Positions 41,819-50,636 of a stretch of DNA of 52,193 nucleotides are shown here, piece by piece. The translations under genes were made by a program, and so were the position numbers. Where the stretch lies: positions 1 to 52,193 of the forward strand of contig JAHECP010000020.1 in NCBI GenBank assembly GCA_024641665.1. Direction: 5' to 3'. This stretch comes from Acidobacteriota bacterium. GTDB taxonomy: Bacteria; Acidobacteriota; Vicinamibacteria; Vicinamibacterales; JAHECP01. Below the pieces are notes generated by a model. That model worked only from the letters and a program-made list of their open reading frames with translations, was not told where the DNA came from and made no database searches. Numbering within the stretch: position 1 is the stretch's first letter; each line of letters opens with the position of its first letter.

Positions 41819-43084
41819 ATGAGCAAGCTGGTACCGCCGCATGGCAGCGCACAGTTGAAACCCCTGCTGCTCGAGGGCCAGGCCCGCGAGCAGGAGATCA
41901 AGAAGGCCGCCACCCTCAAGCGGGTCCCGATGACCTCGCGCGAAACCGGTGACCTCATCATGATGGGCATCGGCGCCTTCACCCCGCTCGACGGCTTCAT
42001 GGGCCGCGACGACTGGCAGGGCTGCTGCGACTCCTACAGCCTGCCCAGCCGCAAGAACCTGTTCTGGCCGATCCCGATCACGCTGTCGGCCGACTCCACG
42101 CTCGCCACGTCCATCACGCTCGGCGAGGAGGTCGCGCTCTGGGACCTCGAGACCGACGCGCTCATGGGCACGATGAAGGTCCAGGAGAAGTACCGGATCG
42201 ACAAGGCGCACGAGTGCCAGGCCGTCTTCCGTACCACCGACACCGCGCACCCCGGCGTGCAGAAGGTGATGGAGCAGGAGGAGTTCAACCTGGCCGGCCC
42301 GGTGAAGGTCGTCTCCGAGTCGTTCTTCCCGGAGATGTTCCAGGGCATCTACCAGCGGCCGGCCGAGGCCCGCAAGGAATTCGAGACACGGGGCTGGAGC
42401 ACGGTCGCGGCCCTGCAGCTCCGCAACCCGATGCACAACTCGCACGCCTACCTCGCGTGGGTGGCTATCGAGGTGTGCGACGGCGTCTACATCCATCAGC
42501 TCGTCGGCAAGCTGAAGCCGGGTGACATCCCGGCCGAGACCCGCGTCAAGGCGATCGACGCGCTGGTCAACAAGTACTTCCGGAAGGAGCGCATCGTCCA
42601 GGGCGGCTATCCGATGGAGATGCGCTACGGCGGCCCGCGCGAGGCGCTGCTGCACGCCGTCTTCCGGCAGAACTACGGCTGCTCGCACCTGATCGTCGGG
42701 CGCGACCACGCCGGCGTCGGCGACTACTACGGCCCGTTCGACGCGCAGAAGATCTTCGGCGAGATCCCGCAGGACGCGCTCGTGCTCCGGCCCCTCAACA
42801 TGGACTGGACGTTCTACTGCTACGAGTGCGGCACGATGGCCTCGATGAAGACCTGCCCGCACGAGAGCAAGGCGGTCATCGACGAGAACGGCCAATACAA
42901 GGGCGGCGCGCGGTTGCTGCTCTCCGGCACCATGCTCCGCAAGCTGATGAGCGAAGGGAAGGCGGTGCCGGCGGAGTTCTCGAAGCCCGAGGTGGTCGCG
43001 ATCCTCAAGGAGTACTACGACAACCTCGACCAGAAAGTGGAGGTGAAGCTGCACGGCGCCGCAACCGGCAACGTGAAGAAATAG
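41819..43084 (+). CDS. sat: ATP sulfurylase (sulfate adenylyltransferase)
   Basis: This 421-residue single-polypeptide Sat is of the dissimilatory homo-oligomeric kind. The signature ATP-binding motif [13 protein letters not shown] (canonical QxRNPxHxxH, ~202) is present, followed by [37 protein letters not shown] and a Cys pair [16 protein letters not shown] that could bind zinc. It activates sulfate with ATP to give APS, which AprBA reduces; in reverse it makes ATP from APS and PPi. ATG 41819 is preferred because it begins [18 protein letters not shown]; no kinase domain is fused. The Shine-Dalgarno is only moderate (GAGGTG). Confidence 0.95.
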   Translation: MSKLVPPHGSAQLKPLLLEGQAREQEIKKAATLKRVPMTSRETGDLIMMGIGAFTPLDGFMGRDDWQGCCDSYSLPSRKNLFWPIPITLSADSTLATSITLGEEVALWDLETDALMGTMKVQEKYRIDKAHECQAVFRTTDTAHPGVQKVMEQEEFNLAGPVKVVSESFFPEMFQGIYQRPAEARKEFETRGWSTVAALQLRNPMHNSHAYLAWVAIEVCDGVYIHQLVGKLKPGDIPAETRVKAIDALVNKYFRKERIVQGGYPMEMRYGGPREALLHAVFRQNYGCSHLIVGRDHAGVGDYYGPFDAQKIFGEIPQDALVLRPLNMDWTFYCYECGTMASMKTCPHESKAVIDENGQYKGGARLLLSGTMLRKLMSEGKAVPAEFSKPEVVAILKEYYDNLDQKVEVKLHGAATGNVKK

Positions 43085-43117
43085 ACGCGCGCCCGACGCG
43101 GCGGGGGGCCCCGGCCT

Positions 43118-43140
43118 CCCGCCCACCGGTGCCGGGCGGG
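43118..43140 (+). other. Stem-loop in the sat to dsrM-like gap
   Basis: CCCGCCC at 43118-43124 pairs with GGGCGGG at 43134-43140 with a nine-base loop. It lies in the 93-base gap after sat. There is no T-run, so it is a weak terminator at best, but the gap is one of the few breaks in the long gene chain. Confidence 0.3.
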
Positions 43141-43177
43141 GAGCAGGGCCCCGACCGATTCAAGGGACGAAGCCGCC

Positions 43178-44113
43178 ATGACCGCGCTCATCTACGTTGT
43201 GATCTCCGCCTCGGCGCTGGTGTTCGTCGTGGCGACGGCGGTTCGCGCCGTCGGCTACGCGCGGGCGCCGCTGCACCTGAGGTGGGAGCTCTATCCGGTG
43301 CCGCACGAGGCTCCGGACCGCGCCGCCCACGGCGGCTCGTACTTCGAGACCCTGGACTGGTGGACCCACCCGACCCACTTCAACGTCGTCGGCGAGCTCA
43401 AGGCCATGCTGGCCGAGATGCTCTTCCTGAAGGCGCTTCGGGAGTTCAACGTCAGGCTGTGGCGGCGGTCCTTCCCGTTCCACTTCGGGCTCTACCTCCT
43501 CTTCGGCACCGTGGTGCTCGTCCTCGGCGCGGCCGTGACGACGCTCGTGGCGCCGGCGGTCCTCGCCGGCTCCTTCGGCGCGACGCTGGACGTGCTCACC
43601 CGTGTCATCGGCGGTGCCGGCCTTGCGCTCACCATTGCCGGGGCGCTCGGCCTGTTGCACCGGCGCCTGACCGACGAGGACCTGCGGCCGTACACGACGG
43701 CCGGCGATCTCTTCAACCTGGCGGCCTTCATCGGCGCGCTCGGCGTGCTGGCGGTCGGGCTCCTGCTGCGGCCGGCCGACGCCCCCGGCGTCCACGCCGT
43801 CGCCGTGGGCCTGCTCAGGTGGGACACGAGCGTGCAGGTGCCCGGCGTGCTGGCGGCGGGACTGGCGCTCGCGGCCCTGCTCCTTGCCTACATTCCGTTC
43901 ACCCACATGTCGCACTTCGTCGGCAAGTACTTCACCTATCACGCTGTCCGGTGGGACGACGCCATCAACACCCGCGGTGGAGCGATGGAGCGGCGGCTGG
44001 CCGAATACCTGGCGTACCGACCCACCTGGTCGGCACCGCACGTCAGGGCGGACGGCGTGCGCACCTGGGCCGACGTGGCGACCACGAACCCGACGGAAGG
44101 GGCGAAGCGATGA
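43178..44113 (+). CDS. DsrM/NarI-like membrane subunit of a second DsrMK-type complex
   Basis: This 311-residue integral membrane protein has six or so helices, with an odd loop between the first and second (LYPVPHEAPDRAAHGGSYFE, TLDWWTHPTHFNVVGELKAM). Histidines suited to b-haem appear in SFPFHFGLYLLFGTVV and in YIPFTHMSHFVGKYFTYH. It differs enough from DsrM (35248-36297) that it is not a recent duplicate. The ATGA overlap with the next gene shows a two-subunit unit. It resembles the gamma-subunit partners of HdrD-like proteins (DsrM, TmcC, HdrE). It likely exchanges electrons with menaquinone and a CCG protein. Confidence 0.75.
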   Translation: MTALIYVVISASALVFVVATAVRAVGYARAPLHLRWELYPVPHEAPDRAAHGGSYFETLDWWTHPTHFNVVGELKAMLAEMLFLKALREFNVRLWRRSFPFHFGLYLLFGTVVLVLGAAVTTLVAPAVLAGSFGATLDVLTRVIGGAGLALTIAGALGLLHRRLTDEDLRPYTTAGDLFNLAAFIGALGVLAVGLLLRPADAPGVHAVAVGLLRWDTSVQVPGVLAAGLALAALLLAYIPFTHMSHFVGKYFTYHAVRWDDAINTRGGAMERRLAEYLAYRPTWSAPHVRADGVRTWADVATTNPTEGAKR

Positions 44114-45723
44114 CGGACAAGCCCAAGCCCCGGCTCGCTGACATGTCGCGTCGGGACGGACGGCCGCTGATTCACATAGAGAACGACGACCTGATGCCGC
44201 TGCCGGCCCCGCTCAACGATCCGGCGCGGGAGCGGCCCTGGACCCCGTTGTCCCCGCAGGCCGTGGAGCGGTACGAGTGCGCGCTCGACGATACCTGCGC
44301 CGTGAGCGTGCCGAAGCCCGCCACCAGGGCGGAGGAGGACGCGCTGGTCGGCAAGTTCCTCGCCGGGCTCGAGAAGCTCTTCACGCGCGAGAACAACTGG
44401 ACCTTCCTGCAGCCGCTCGTGTTGAGCATGGAGCACTGCGCGAAATGCCAGACGTGCGCCGAGGCCTGCCACGTCTTCGAGGCCAGCGGCCGCAACGAGC
44501 TCTACCGGCCGACGTACCGGTCCGAGATCGTGCGCCGGCTCTACTTCAAGTACGTGAAGCACGGCGGCCTGCTGTCGGCCTGGCAGCACGGCGACGTGAA
44601 GGTGAACTGGCCGCTCGTGGCCCGGCTGATCGAGCTGTCCTATCGCTGCAACATCTGCCGCCGCTGCGCCCAGACCTGCCCGATCGGCGTCGACAACGGC
44701 CTGATCGCGCACGAGCTGCGGAAGCTCTTCAGCCAAGAGATGGGCATCGCGGCCAAGGAGCTCCACGAGACCGGCTCGATGCTCCAGCTGAAGGTGGGCT
44801 CGTCGACCGGCATGTCGGCCGAGGTGGTCAAGGACAACATCCAGTTCATCGACGAGGAGACCTCCGAGCGCACGGGTGTCAAGGTCGAGACGCCCTGGGA
44901 CGTGGAGGGCGCCGACGTGCTGCTCATCCACAACGCCGGGGAGATCCTGGCCTGGCCGGAGAACCCCGGCGCCTTCGCCCTCGTCCTGACCGCCGCCGGC
45001 ATCTCCTGGACGCTCTCGTCCGAGCTGGCCGGCTACGACTCCATCAACTACGGTCTCTGGTACGACGACGTGCAGCTCGCCCGGGTGGCCGTGAAGCACG
45101 CCGAGGCGGCGAAGAAGCTGAAGGTCAAGAAGATCGTGCTCGGCGAGTGCGGCCACGCGCACAAGGCGCTGTCGGTCATCGCCGACCGCGTGCTGACCGG
45201 CGATCTCAACATCCCGCGCGAGAGCTCCCTGACGTTGCTGCGCGACATCGTCATGAACGGCCACCTGAAGCTCGATCCGTCGCGGAACGACTTCCCGGTC
45301 ACGCTACACGACCCGTGCAACTTGGTGCGGCTGATGGGCGTGGTGGAGCCGCAGCGGGAGGTCGTGCGCGCCATCTGCCCGAAGTTCCGGGAGATGGAGC
45401 CGCACGGCGTCGACAACTACTGCTGCGGCGGCGGCAGCGGCTTCGCCATCATGAGCGGCCACAACTTCCCCGACTGGCGGTTCCACGTGTCGGGGCGCAA
45501 GAAGCTCCAGCAGATCCTCGGCGCGTTCGCCGACTGTCTGGATCCGTCGATACCCAAGTACCTGTGCGCGCCCTGCAGCAACTGCAAGGGGCAGTTCCGC
45601 GACATGCTCGCGTACTACGACCTGTGGGAGCAGAACCGCATCCTGTACGGCGGGCTCGTCGAGCTCATCGTGAACGCGATGACGGACGTCACACCCGGGT
45701 TCATCGAGTGGGAGTGGCACTAG
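44110..45723 (+). CDS. DsrK/HdrD-like Fe-S subunit of a second DsrMK-type complex
   Basis: This 537-residue protein has two 4Fe-4S groups, CAKCQTCAEACHVFEASGRN (~110-129) and CNICRRCAQTCPIGVDNGL (~181-199). Two CCG-domain regions follow, ending with HDPCNLVRLMGVVEPQR, NYCCGGGSGFAIMSGHNF and CAPCSNCKGQFRDML, so both halves of the catalytic cluster are present. It lacks the GTFCYS-type N-terminus of true DsrK, so it is a paralog rather than a duplicate. It should couple thiol/disulfide chemistry to the membrane subunit encoded upstream. A TmcB-like, electron-confurcating or trisulfide-reducing role is possible; the substrate is unknown. Confidence 0.75.
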   Translation: MTDKPKPRLADMSRRDGRPLIHIENDDLMPLPAPLNDPARERPWTPLSPQAVERYECALDDTCAVSVPKPATRAEEDALVGKFLAGLEKLFTRENNWTFLQPLVLSMEHCAKCQTCAEACHVFEASGRNELYRPTYRSEIVRRLYFKYVKHGGLLSAWQHGDVKVNWPLVARLIELSYRCNICRRCAQTCPIGVDNGLIAHELRKLFSQEMGIAAKELHETGSMLQLKVGSSTGMSAEVVKDNIQFIDEETSERTGVKVETPWDVEGADVLLIHNAGEILAWPENPGAFALVLTAAGISWTLSSELAGYDSINYGLWYDDVQLARVAVKHAEAAKKLKVKKIVLGECGHAHKALSVIADRVLTGDLNIPRESSLTLLRDIVMNGHLKLDPSRNDFPVTLHDPCNLVRLMGVVEPQREVVRAICPKFREMEPHGVDNYCCGGGSGFAIMSGHNFPDWRFHVSGRKKLQQILGAFADCLDPSIPKYLCAPCSNCKGQFRDMLAYYDLWEQNRILYGGLVELIVNAMTDVTPGFIEWEWH

Positions 45724-45756
45724 AAGCCCCGGAGTCCGAGAAGAACGGAGCAACCC

Positions 45757-46419
45757 ATGGCCCTCAACCTCGTCATGCTGGGTCCGCCGGCGGCCGGCAA
45801 GGGCACGCAGGCCAAAACGGTCGCGCGCGAGCGCGGCATCCCGCACATCTCGACCGGCGACATGCTCCGCGAGGCGGTGCAGGCCGGCACGCCGGTCGGG
45901 CGGGCGGCGAAGGCGCTGATGGAAGCGGGCTCGCTCGTCAGCGACGACGTGATGATCGAAATCGTCCGCGAGCGGCTCGATCGGCCGGACACGCGCGACG
46001 GGTTCGTGCTCGACGGCTTTCCGCGCACCGTAGCGCAGGCGACCGCGCTCGACGGGCTGATACGACCCCGGGCCCCGCTGATCGTCATCGAGATCATCGT
46101 GCCGGCCGAGGCCCTGGTCGCGCGCGCGTGCGGCCGCCGCACCTGCCGCGACTGCGGCACGATCACGACGGCGGCCAACGCGGCCTGTCCCGCGTGCGGC
46201 GGGCCGCTCGTCCAGCGGCGCGACGACTGCGAGGAGGTGGTCCGGGAGCGCCTGCGGGTGTACGAGCGCGACACGCGGCCGCTCGTGGACTACTACCGGC
46301 GCCGGCCCACGTTCCAGCCGGTGGACGGCGACCAGTCACCGGACGCGGTCGGGGTGGCCATCCGGCACGCCATCGAGACGGCCCTGGAGGCGCCCGCGCT
46401 GACGGGACGGCGCACCTGA
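45757..46419 (+). CDS. adk: Adenylate kinase with zinc-type LID
   Basis: This 220-residue enzyme has the P-loop GPPAAGKGTQAKT (~9-21), the STGDMLREAV AMP site and DGFPRTVAQA. A LID carries C-X2-C and C-X2-C pairs (CRDCG, CPACGG), the zinc-stabilised form. It converts AMP and ATP to 2 ADP. AMP is a product of APS reductase, so its presence straight after sat and the DsrMK pair fits AMP recycling in the sulfate pathway. GGAG lies before ATG 45757. The general genome copy may be elsewhere; this one may be dedicated. Confidence 0.93.
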   Translation: MALNLVMLGPPAAGKGTQAKTVARERGIPHISTGDMLREAVQAGTPVGRAAKALMEAGSLVSDDVMIEIVRERLDRPDTRDGFVLDGFPRTVAQATALDGLIRPRAPLIVIEIIVPAEALVARACGRRTCRDCGTITTAANAACPACGGPLVQRRDDCEEVVRERLRVYERDTRPLVDYYRRRPTFQPVDGDQSPDAVGVAIRHAIETALEAPALTGRRT

Positions 46420-46467
46420 CCGTCCGGGCCCGGGCGGCGACCGCGGTCACTTCGCTCGAGAACGGCC

Positions 46468-47511
46468 ATGCGCCTGCCACACCAGCGCGACCTCGACGCC
46501 CTGCCGTGCTACGTGACGGTGCAGGATCGTGCGCTACGCGTCGTCGCGGCCAATCAGCGCTTCGTCGACGCGTTCGGCGCCGTCGAGGGTCGCCGCTGCT
46601 ACCAGATGTACAAGCGCCGGTCGGCGCCGTGCGAGCGGTGCCCGGTCGAGCGGACGTTCCGTGACGGTGGCTGCCACGACTGCGACGAGCACGTCTGGAG
46701 CCTCTCGGGCCGCAACACCTCGGTGCTCGTCTTCACGGCGCCGATCCACGACGCGCGCGGCCGGATCGTCAACGTGATGGAGATGAGCGGCGACGTCACG
46801 CCGATCCGCGAGCTGCAGTCGCAGCTCGCCCCGCTCGGCCTGCTGATCGGATCCGTGTCCCACAGTATCAAGGGCCTGCTGCCGGGCCTCGACGGCGGCA
46901 TCCACCTGGTGAGCTCGGGGCTGGCGCAGGACGACCTGCGGCGCGTGGCGCACGGCTGGGACATGATCGGGCGCAGCGTCACCCGCATTCGCAGCCTCGT
47001 GCTCGACATGCTCTACTACGCGAAGGACCGCGAGCCGTTCCTGAGCGAGGTGCCCGTCGCCGAGGTGATCGAGGAGGCCCGCGCGGCGGTGGAGGAGCGC
47101 GCCCGCGAGCACGGCGTGGTCCTGCGCTGCGCGGTCGAGGAGGACGGAGGCCGGTTCGAGGTCGATCCGAAGGCCATCCGCGCCCTCGTTGTGATCCTGC
47201 TCGAGAACGCCATCGACGCGTGCCGTGCCGACACCCACCGTACGGGCGCCAAGGTCACCCTCCGCACGTGCGGCGACGCGGAGGCCGTGCGCATCGAGGT
47301 GGCCTGCGACGGCGTGAGCATGTACCGCGCGCCGCACGAGCCGGTCTTCCTCTCGACCGCGAAGTGGACCGGCAACGTCGGGCTCGACCTGCTCATTCCG
47401 AACAAGATCGCCCGCGCGCACGGCGGGCGCATCGACGTCCGCTGGAGCCGCGGCGAGGGCACGTGCATCCGCGCGACGATTCCGCGCCGGCAGACGAAAC
47501 CCGCCACCTGA
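46468..47511 (+). CDS. Cys-rich PAS sensor kinase-like protein with degenerate ATP-binding motif
   Basis: This 347-residue soluble protein has no membrane helix. Residues ~10-110 form a PAS domain with cysteines C14, C44, C55, C58, C69 and C72 (GRRCYQMYKRRSAPCERCPV, GGCHDC), which could bind a metal or Fe-S centre. A dimerisation/phosphotransfer helix follows, with H132 in GSVSHSIKGLLPGLDGG rather than the usual HEIRNP. The HATPase region has a good N box (LLENAIDAC) but the G1 motif is CDGVSM instead of DxGxG, and G2 reads TGNVGLDLL. ATP binding may be weak or lost. It follows adenylate kinase by 48 bases; no response regulator is adjacent. Confidence 0.72.
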   Translation: MRLPHQRDLDALPCYVTVQDRALRVVAANQRFVDAFGAVEGRRCYQMYKRRSAPCERCPVERTFRDGGCHDCDEHVWSLSGRNTSVLVFTAPIHDARGRIVNVMEMSGDVTPIRELQSQLAPLGLLIGSVSHSIKGLLPGLDGGIHLVSSGLAQDDLRRVAHGWDMIGRSVTRIRSLVLDMLYYAKDREPFLSEVPVAEVIEEARAAVEERAREHGVVLRCAVEEDGGRFEVDPKAIRALVVILLENAIDACRADTHRTGAKVTLRTCGDAEAVRIEVACDGVSMYRAPHEPVFLSTAKWTGNVGLDLLIPNKIARAHGGRIDVRWSRGEGTCIRATIPRRQTKPAT

Positions 47512-47521
47512 TGCCCGGCCT

Positions 47522-47540
47522 GACCGGCCGTGGGCCGGTC
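47522..47540 (+). terminator. Stem-loop after the sensor kinase gene
   Basis: GACCGGCC (47522-47529) and GGCCGGTC (47533-47540) are perfect inverted copies around GTG, ten bases after the kinase stop. No T-run follows. It marks a plausible end of the sulfate block transcript. Confidence 0.4.
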
Positions 47541-47605
47541 CCGCCGGCACCCCTCGGCCGGCCGCGCCGGGGCACCCCGGCGGGCGGTGCCCTCCGCCCT
47601 GGCGC

Positions 47606-47611
47606 TATAAT
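47606..47611 (+). promoter_or_regulatory. TATAAT -10-like element before the alpha-galactosidase gene
   Basis: A perfect TATAAT lies 28 bases before the ATG at 47640, with GGAGGA in between as ribosome-binding site. No convincing -35 is seen at 16-18 bases upstream. It suggests the alpha-galactosidase gene had its own promoter separate from the sulfate genes. Confidence 0.35.
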
Positions 47612-47639
47612 CCCGACGCTCGCTCACGGAGGACCTTCC

Positions 47640-48830
47640 ATGCGCAGTCCGCTCGCTCTCGTGGCCGCCGCCGTCCTCGTCTCCGGCGCCTGGACGCTTC
47701 GCGCGCAGTCGCCGGCGCCGCCGCCCGCGGCGGGCGCGGCCTGGATGACCCTCGCGCGCACGCCGCCGATGGGCTAGAACAGCTGGAACAAGTTCGGCTG
47801 CGACGTCAGCGAACAGCTGATCGAGGCGATGGCCGACGCGATGGTCGCGACCGACCTGCGCGACGCCGGCTCCCAGTACATCGTCATCGACGACTGCTGG
47901 CAGGTGTCCCGCGACGAGCGCGGCGCCATCGTTCCCGACCCGCAGCGCTTTCCGTCGGGCATGAAGGCGCTGGCCGATTACGTCCACTCGAAGGGGCTGA
48001 AGTTCGGGCTCTACTCCGACGCGGGCGCCAGGACCTGCCAGGGACGGCCGGGCAGTAACGGCTACGAGGTGGAGGACGCGCGCCAGTACGCCGCATGGGG
48101 CGTCGACTACCTCAAGTACGACTGGTGCGACACGGACGGCGTCGATCCCAAGATCGCGTATCCGACCATGCGCGACGCGTTGAAGGCGACCGGCCGGTCG
48201 ATCGTCTTCAGCATGTGCGAGTGGGGACGCAGCACGCCGTGGACGTGGGCCCGGGGCGTCGCGCATCTGTGGCGCACCACCGGCGACATCCAGGACTGCT
48301 GGAGCTGCCCGGGCAGTTTCGTCCGCATCCTCGACCGGCAGGCCGGTCTCGAGAAGTACGCCGGGCCCGGCGGCTGGAACGACCCCGACATGCTCGAGGT
48401 GGGCAACGGCGGCATGACGACGTCCGAGTACCGCGCGCACTTCAGCTTCTGGAGCCTGCTGGCCGCGCCGCTCATGGCGGGCAACGACCTGCGCGCGATG
48501 TCCGAGGCGACGCGCGAGATCCTGGGCAACCGCGACGTGATCGCGATCGATCAGGACCCGCTCGGCGCCCAGGGGCGCCGCGTGCGCGACGACGGCGAGC
48601 GGGAGGTGTGGGCGAAGGATCTCGCCGACGGCGGACGCGCGGTGATCCTGTTCAACCGCGGCCAGGTGGCGGCGTCGATGGCCGTGTCGTGGCAGGAAAT
48701 CGGACTGCCGTACGACACCGAGCCCCGGGTCCGGGACCTGTGGGCCCACCGGGACCTCGGCCGCACGACGTCGCCCTTCGTGGCGACCGTGCCGCCGCAC
48801 GACGTGGTGATGATTCGGGTCACGCCGTAG
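47640..48830 (+). pseudogene. GH27 alpha-galactosidase interrupted by one amber codon
   Basis: A signal peptide (MRSPLALVAAAVLVSGAW) and the GH27 opening TLARTPPMG are followed by TAG at 47775-47777 where the family has Trp (PPMGWNSWN); TGG to TAG needs one base change. After the stop the frame runs clean for 351 codons, with both catalytic sites intact: nucleophile region YLKYDWCDTDG and acid region GGWNDPDMLEVGNGGM, then a C-terminal beta domain. It looks like an extracellular or periplasmic enzyme for galactosides. The mutation may be a recent inactivation, an assembly error or a read-through site. TAG serves as a normal stop elsewhere here (aprB, dsrA, dsrB), so the code is standard. Confidence 0.82.
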
Positions 48831-48835
48831 CGCGC

Positions 48836-49141
48836 CTAGGCGTCGTAGTCCACCTTGCAGCCGCAGCCGTCCCACATGCGGTCGTAGGTGTCGAGCCGGC
48901 CCTCCACGAACCGCCGGGCGGCGTCCGCGTCGACGAACCGTCGCACGGCGCGCGTGTCCGGCGACGGCGATTCCACCGCCGCCAGACCGTCGCCGAGGCG
49001 CACGATCAGCAGTTCGCCCGCCAGGCCCGTGTCGTGGCGCTCCACCGGCTCGATGCCGGGCGCGAACGCGGCCCACGCGTCGGCCGACAGCACGACGACG
49101 GGCTCGGTGTCGAGCCGGCGGCTCAAATCGGACAGCGTCAT
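48836..49141 (-). CDS. Small unknown protein with C-terminal CGCK
   Basis: This 101-residue protein begins MTLSDLSRRLDTEPVVVLSA, has a regular alpha/beta pattern, and ends RMWDGCGCKVDYDA. The ATG 49141 is chosen because residues upstream of it in the open frame look non-coding. It is convergent with the alpha-galactosidase remnant, ending 5 bases from it. No family is recognised. The CGC motif may bind a metal. Confidence 0.45.
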   Translation of the reverse strand: MTLSDLSRRLDTEPVVVLSADAWAAFAPGIEPVERHDTGLAGELLIVRLGDGLAAVESPSPDTRAVRRFVDADAARRFVEGRLDTYDRMWDGCGCKVDYDA

Positions 49142-49224
49142 CGTGTCAGTCTCCAGACTCCTCCTTCTCAAGGACTCGCGCAGGCGGCGCGTGGTGACAC
49201 CGGGGTCTGACGCTGCTGCCCCGG

Positions 49225-49253
49225 TTGTGGCCCGGCGGGAAAGCCACTAGAAT
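49225..49253 (+). promoter_or_regulatory. Sigma70-like promoter candidate, nearly leaderless
   Basis: TTGTGG (49225-49230) and TAGAAT (49248-49253) are separated by 17 bases. The expected start near 49260 is about five bases before the ATG at 49265, so the transcript would be close to leaderless, in agreement with the lack of a Shine-Dalgarno there. Confidence 0.4.
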
Positions 49254-49264
49254 CTTGACACCAC

Positions 49265-50626
49265 ATGCCCACCGTTTCGCGGCGCGCGCGTTCCGGGAGC
49301 AAACTGTCGTGGCCGATGCTGGCGGACGTCACGTGCGCGGTGCTCGTGTCGGTGGCGCTCTACGTGGGCACGACCGGCGGCTTCACGATCGAGCTGCTCG
49401 GCGTGCGTCTCGCCTCGCACGATCCCTGGCGCCCGCTGCTCATGGCGCTCGTGATCGGCTTCGCGCGGGTCGCCACGACCCACTCGACGAAATGGCTGTT
49501 CCACGTCGCGGCCGTGGGCATCTTCGTCCAGGCGATCGGGGCGCACTACCAGCCCAGCGTGGGTTTCACCGATCTCATCTCCTTCGGCGAGCAGTTCCAG
49601 GATCGCGCGCTGCCGTCCCTCCGGGCATTGCCGCATCAGGTGGTCGGCGGTTCCGGTTACGACGGCCAGTTCTACGCACAGCTCGCGCTCGCCCCGCTCC
49701 TCCGCGATCCGGCGCTCCGCGTGGCGCTCGACGACGCGGGCTACCGCGCCCGGCGGATCCTGTTCGGGTGGACGGCGTGGGCGATGGGCCTCGGACAGCC
49801 GTGGTGGGTGATCCAGGCCTACGCGCTCCAGAACGCGATCGCGTGGCTGCTCCTCGCGTGGTTGCTCCTGCGGTGGTTTCCGAGCGGCTCGTCGCGCGCG
49901 TTCGCGCTCTGGGCGGGCTGCCTCTTCGCCGACGGGCTGATCGCGTCGGTGCGCAGCGCGCTCGTCGACGGCCCTTCCCTGCTGCTCGTGGCGGTCGCGG
50001 TCGCGGCGGTCGAGGGCGGCCGCCCGTGGGTGGCGTCCGTGTGGCTCGGCCTCACCGGGCTCGGTCGCGAGACGAGCGCGCTCGCCAGCGTGGCGCTCCT
50101 CCGACCGGGGTGGTGGCGGCGCCGCGAGGCGCCGAAGGTGATCGCGCAGGGCGTCGTGGCCCTCCTGCCGCTCGCGGTGTGGCTCGCCTACGTGCGCTGG
50201 GGCATCGGCTTCGAGATGTCGCCCGGAGGATCCAACTTCGCGTGGCCCCTCTCGGGCTACGTGCGGAAGTGGACGGTCACCGTGTCCGCGCTCGCCGAGT
50301 CCGGGTACTCGTCCTACGCGCGATTCAGCCTGTTCGCGCTCGTGAGCCTCACCGTCCAGTCGGCGTACCTCGTCGCGCGCCCGCGCTGGGCGAGCGCCTG
50401 GTGGCGGGTGGGCGCCGTGCACATCCTGCTGATGATGGTGCTCGGCTGGGCGGTGTGGGAAGCGGACCCGGGCGCGTCCACGCGGGTGCTGCTGCCCCTC
50501 ACGATCGCCTTCAACGTCTGCGTGCGGGACGAGCCGCGGTTCTGGCCGTGGTTCATCCTCGGCAACCTCACCATCCTGCACGGCCTCGAGATCCTGAGGG
50601 TCCCGTGGATCTGGAGGTACCTGTAA
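49265..50626 (+). CDS. Polytopic membrane protein, putative glycosyltransferase-like
   Basis: This 453-residue protein has roughly ten hydrophobic helices. A GSGYDGQFYAQLALAPLLRD loop (about residues 127-146) is the most distinctive motif; 'GYDGQFY' proteins are a group of uncharacterised GT-C-like membrane proteins. Other segments are TRVLLPLTIAFNVCV and WVIQAYALQNAIAWLLLAW. No clear DxD catalytic motif is seen. It may add sugars to lipid-linked or surface polymers. Its neighbours do not clarify this. Confidence 0.6.
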   Translation: MPTVSRRARSGSKLSWPMLADVTCAVLVSVALYVGTTGGFTIELLGVRLASHDPWRPLLMALVIGFARVATTHSTKWLFHVAAVGIFVQAIGAHYQPSVGFTDLISFGEQFQDRALPSLRALPHQVVGGSGYDGQFYAQLALAPLLRDPALRVALDDAGYRARRILFGWTAWAMGLGQPWWVIQAYALQNAIAWLLLAWLLLRWFPSGSSRAFALWAGCLFADGLIASVRSALVDGPSLLLVAVAVAAVEGGRPWVASVWLGLTGLGRETSALASVALLRPGWWRRREAPKVIAQGVVALLPLAVWLAYVRWGIGFEMSPGGSNFAWPLSGYVRKWTVTVSALAESGYSSYARFSLFALVSLTVQSAYLVARPRWASAWWRVGAVHILLMMVLGWAVWEADPGASTRVLLPLTIAFNVCVRDEPRFWPWFILGNLTILHGLEILRVPWIWRYL

Positions 50627-50636
50627 GCCCGCCGCG

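Noticed and set aside
47775-47777. TAG read as an amino acid (altered genetic code)
   Set aside because: TAG ends aprB, dsrA, dsrB and other intact genes at the expected places, so a global recoding is excluded; only local read-through remains possible.
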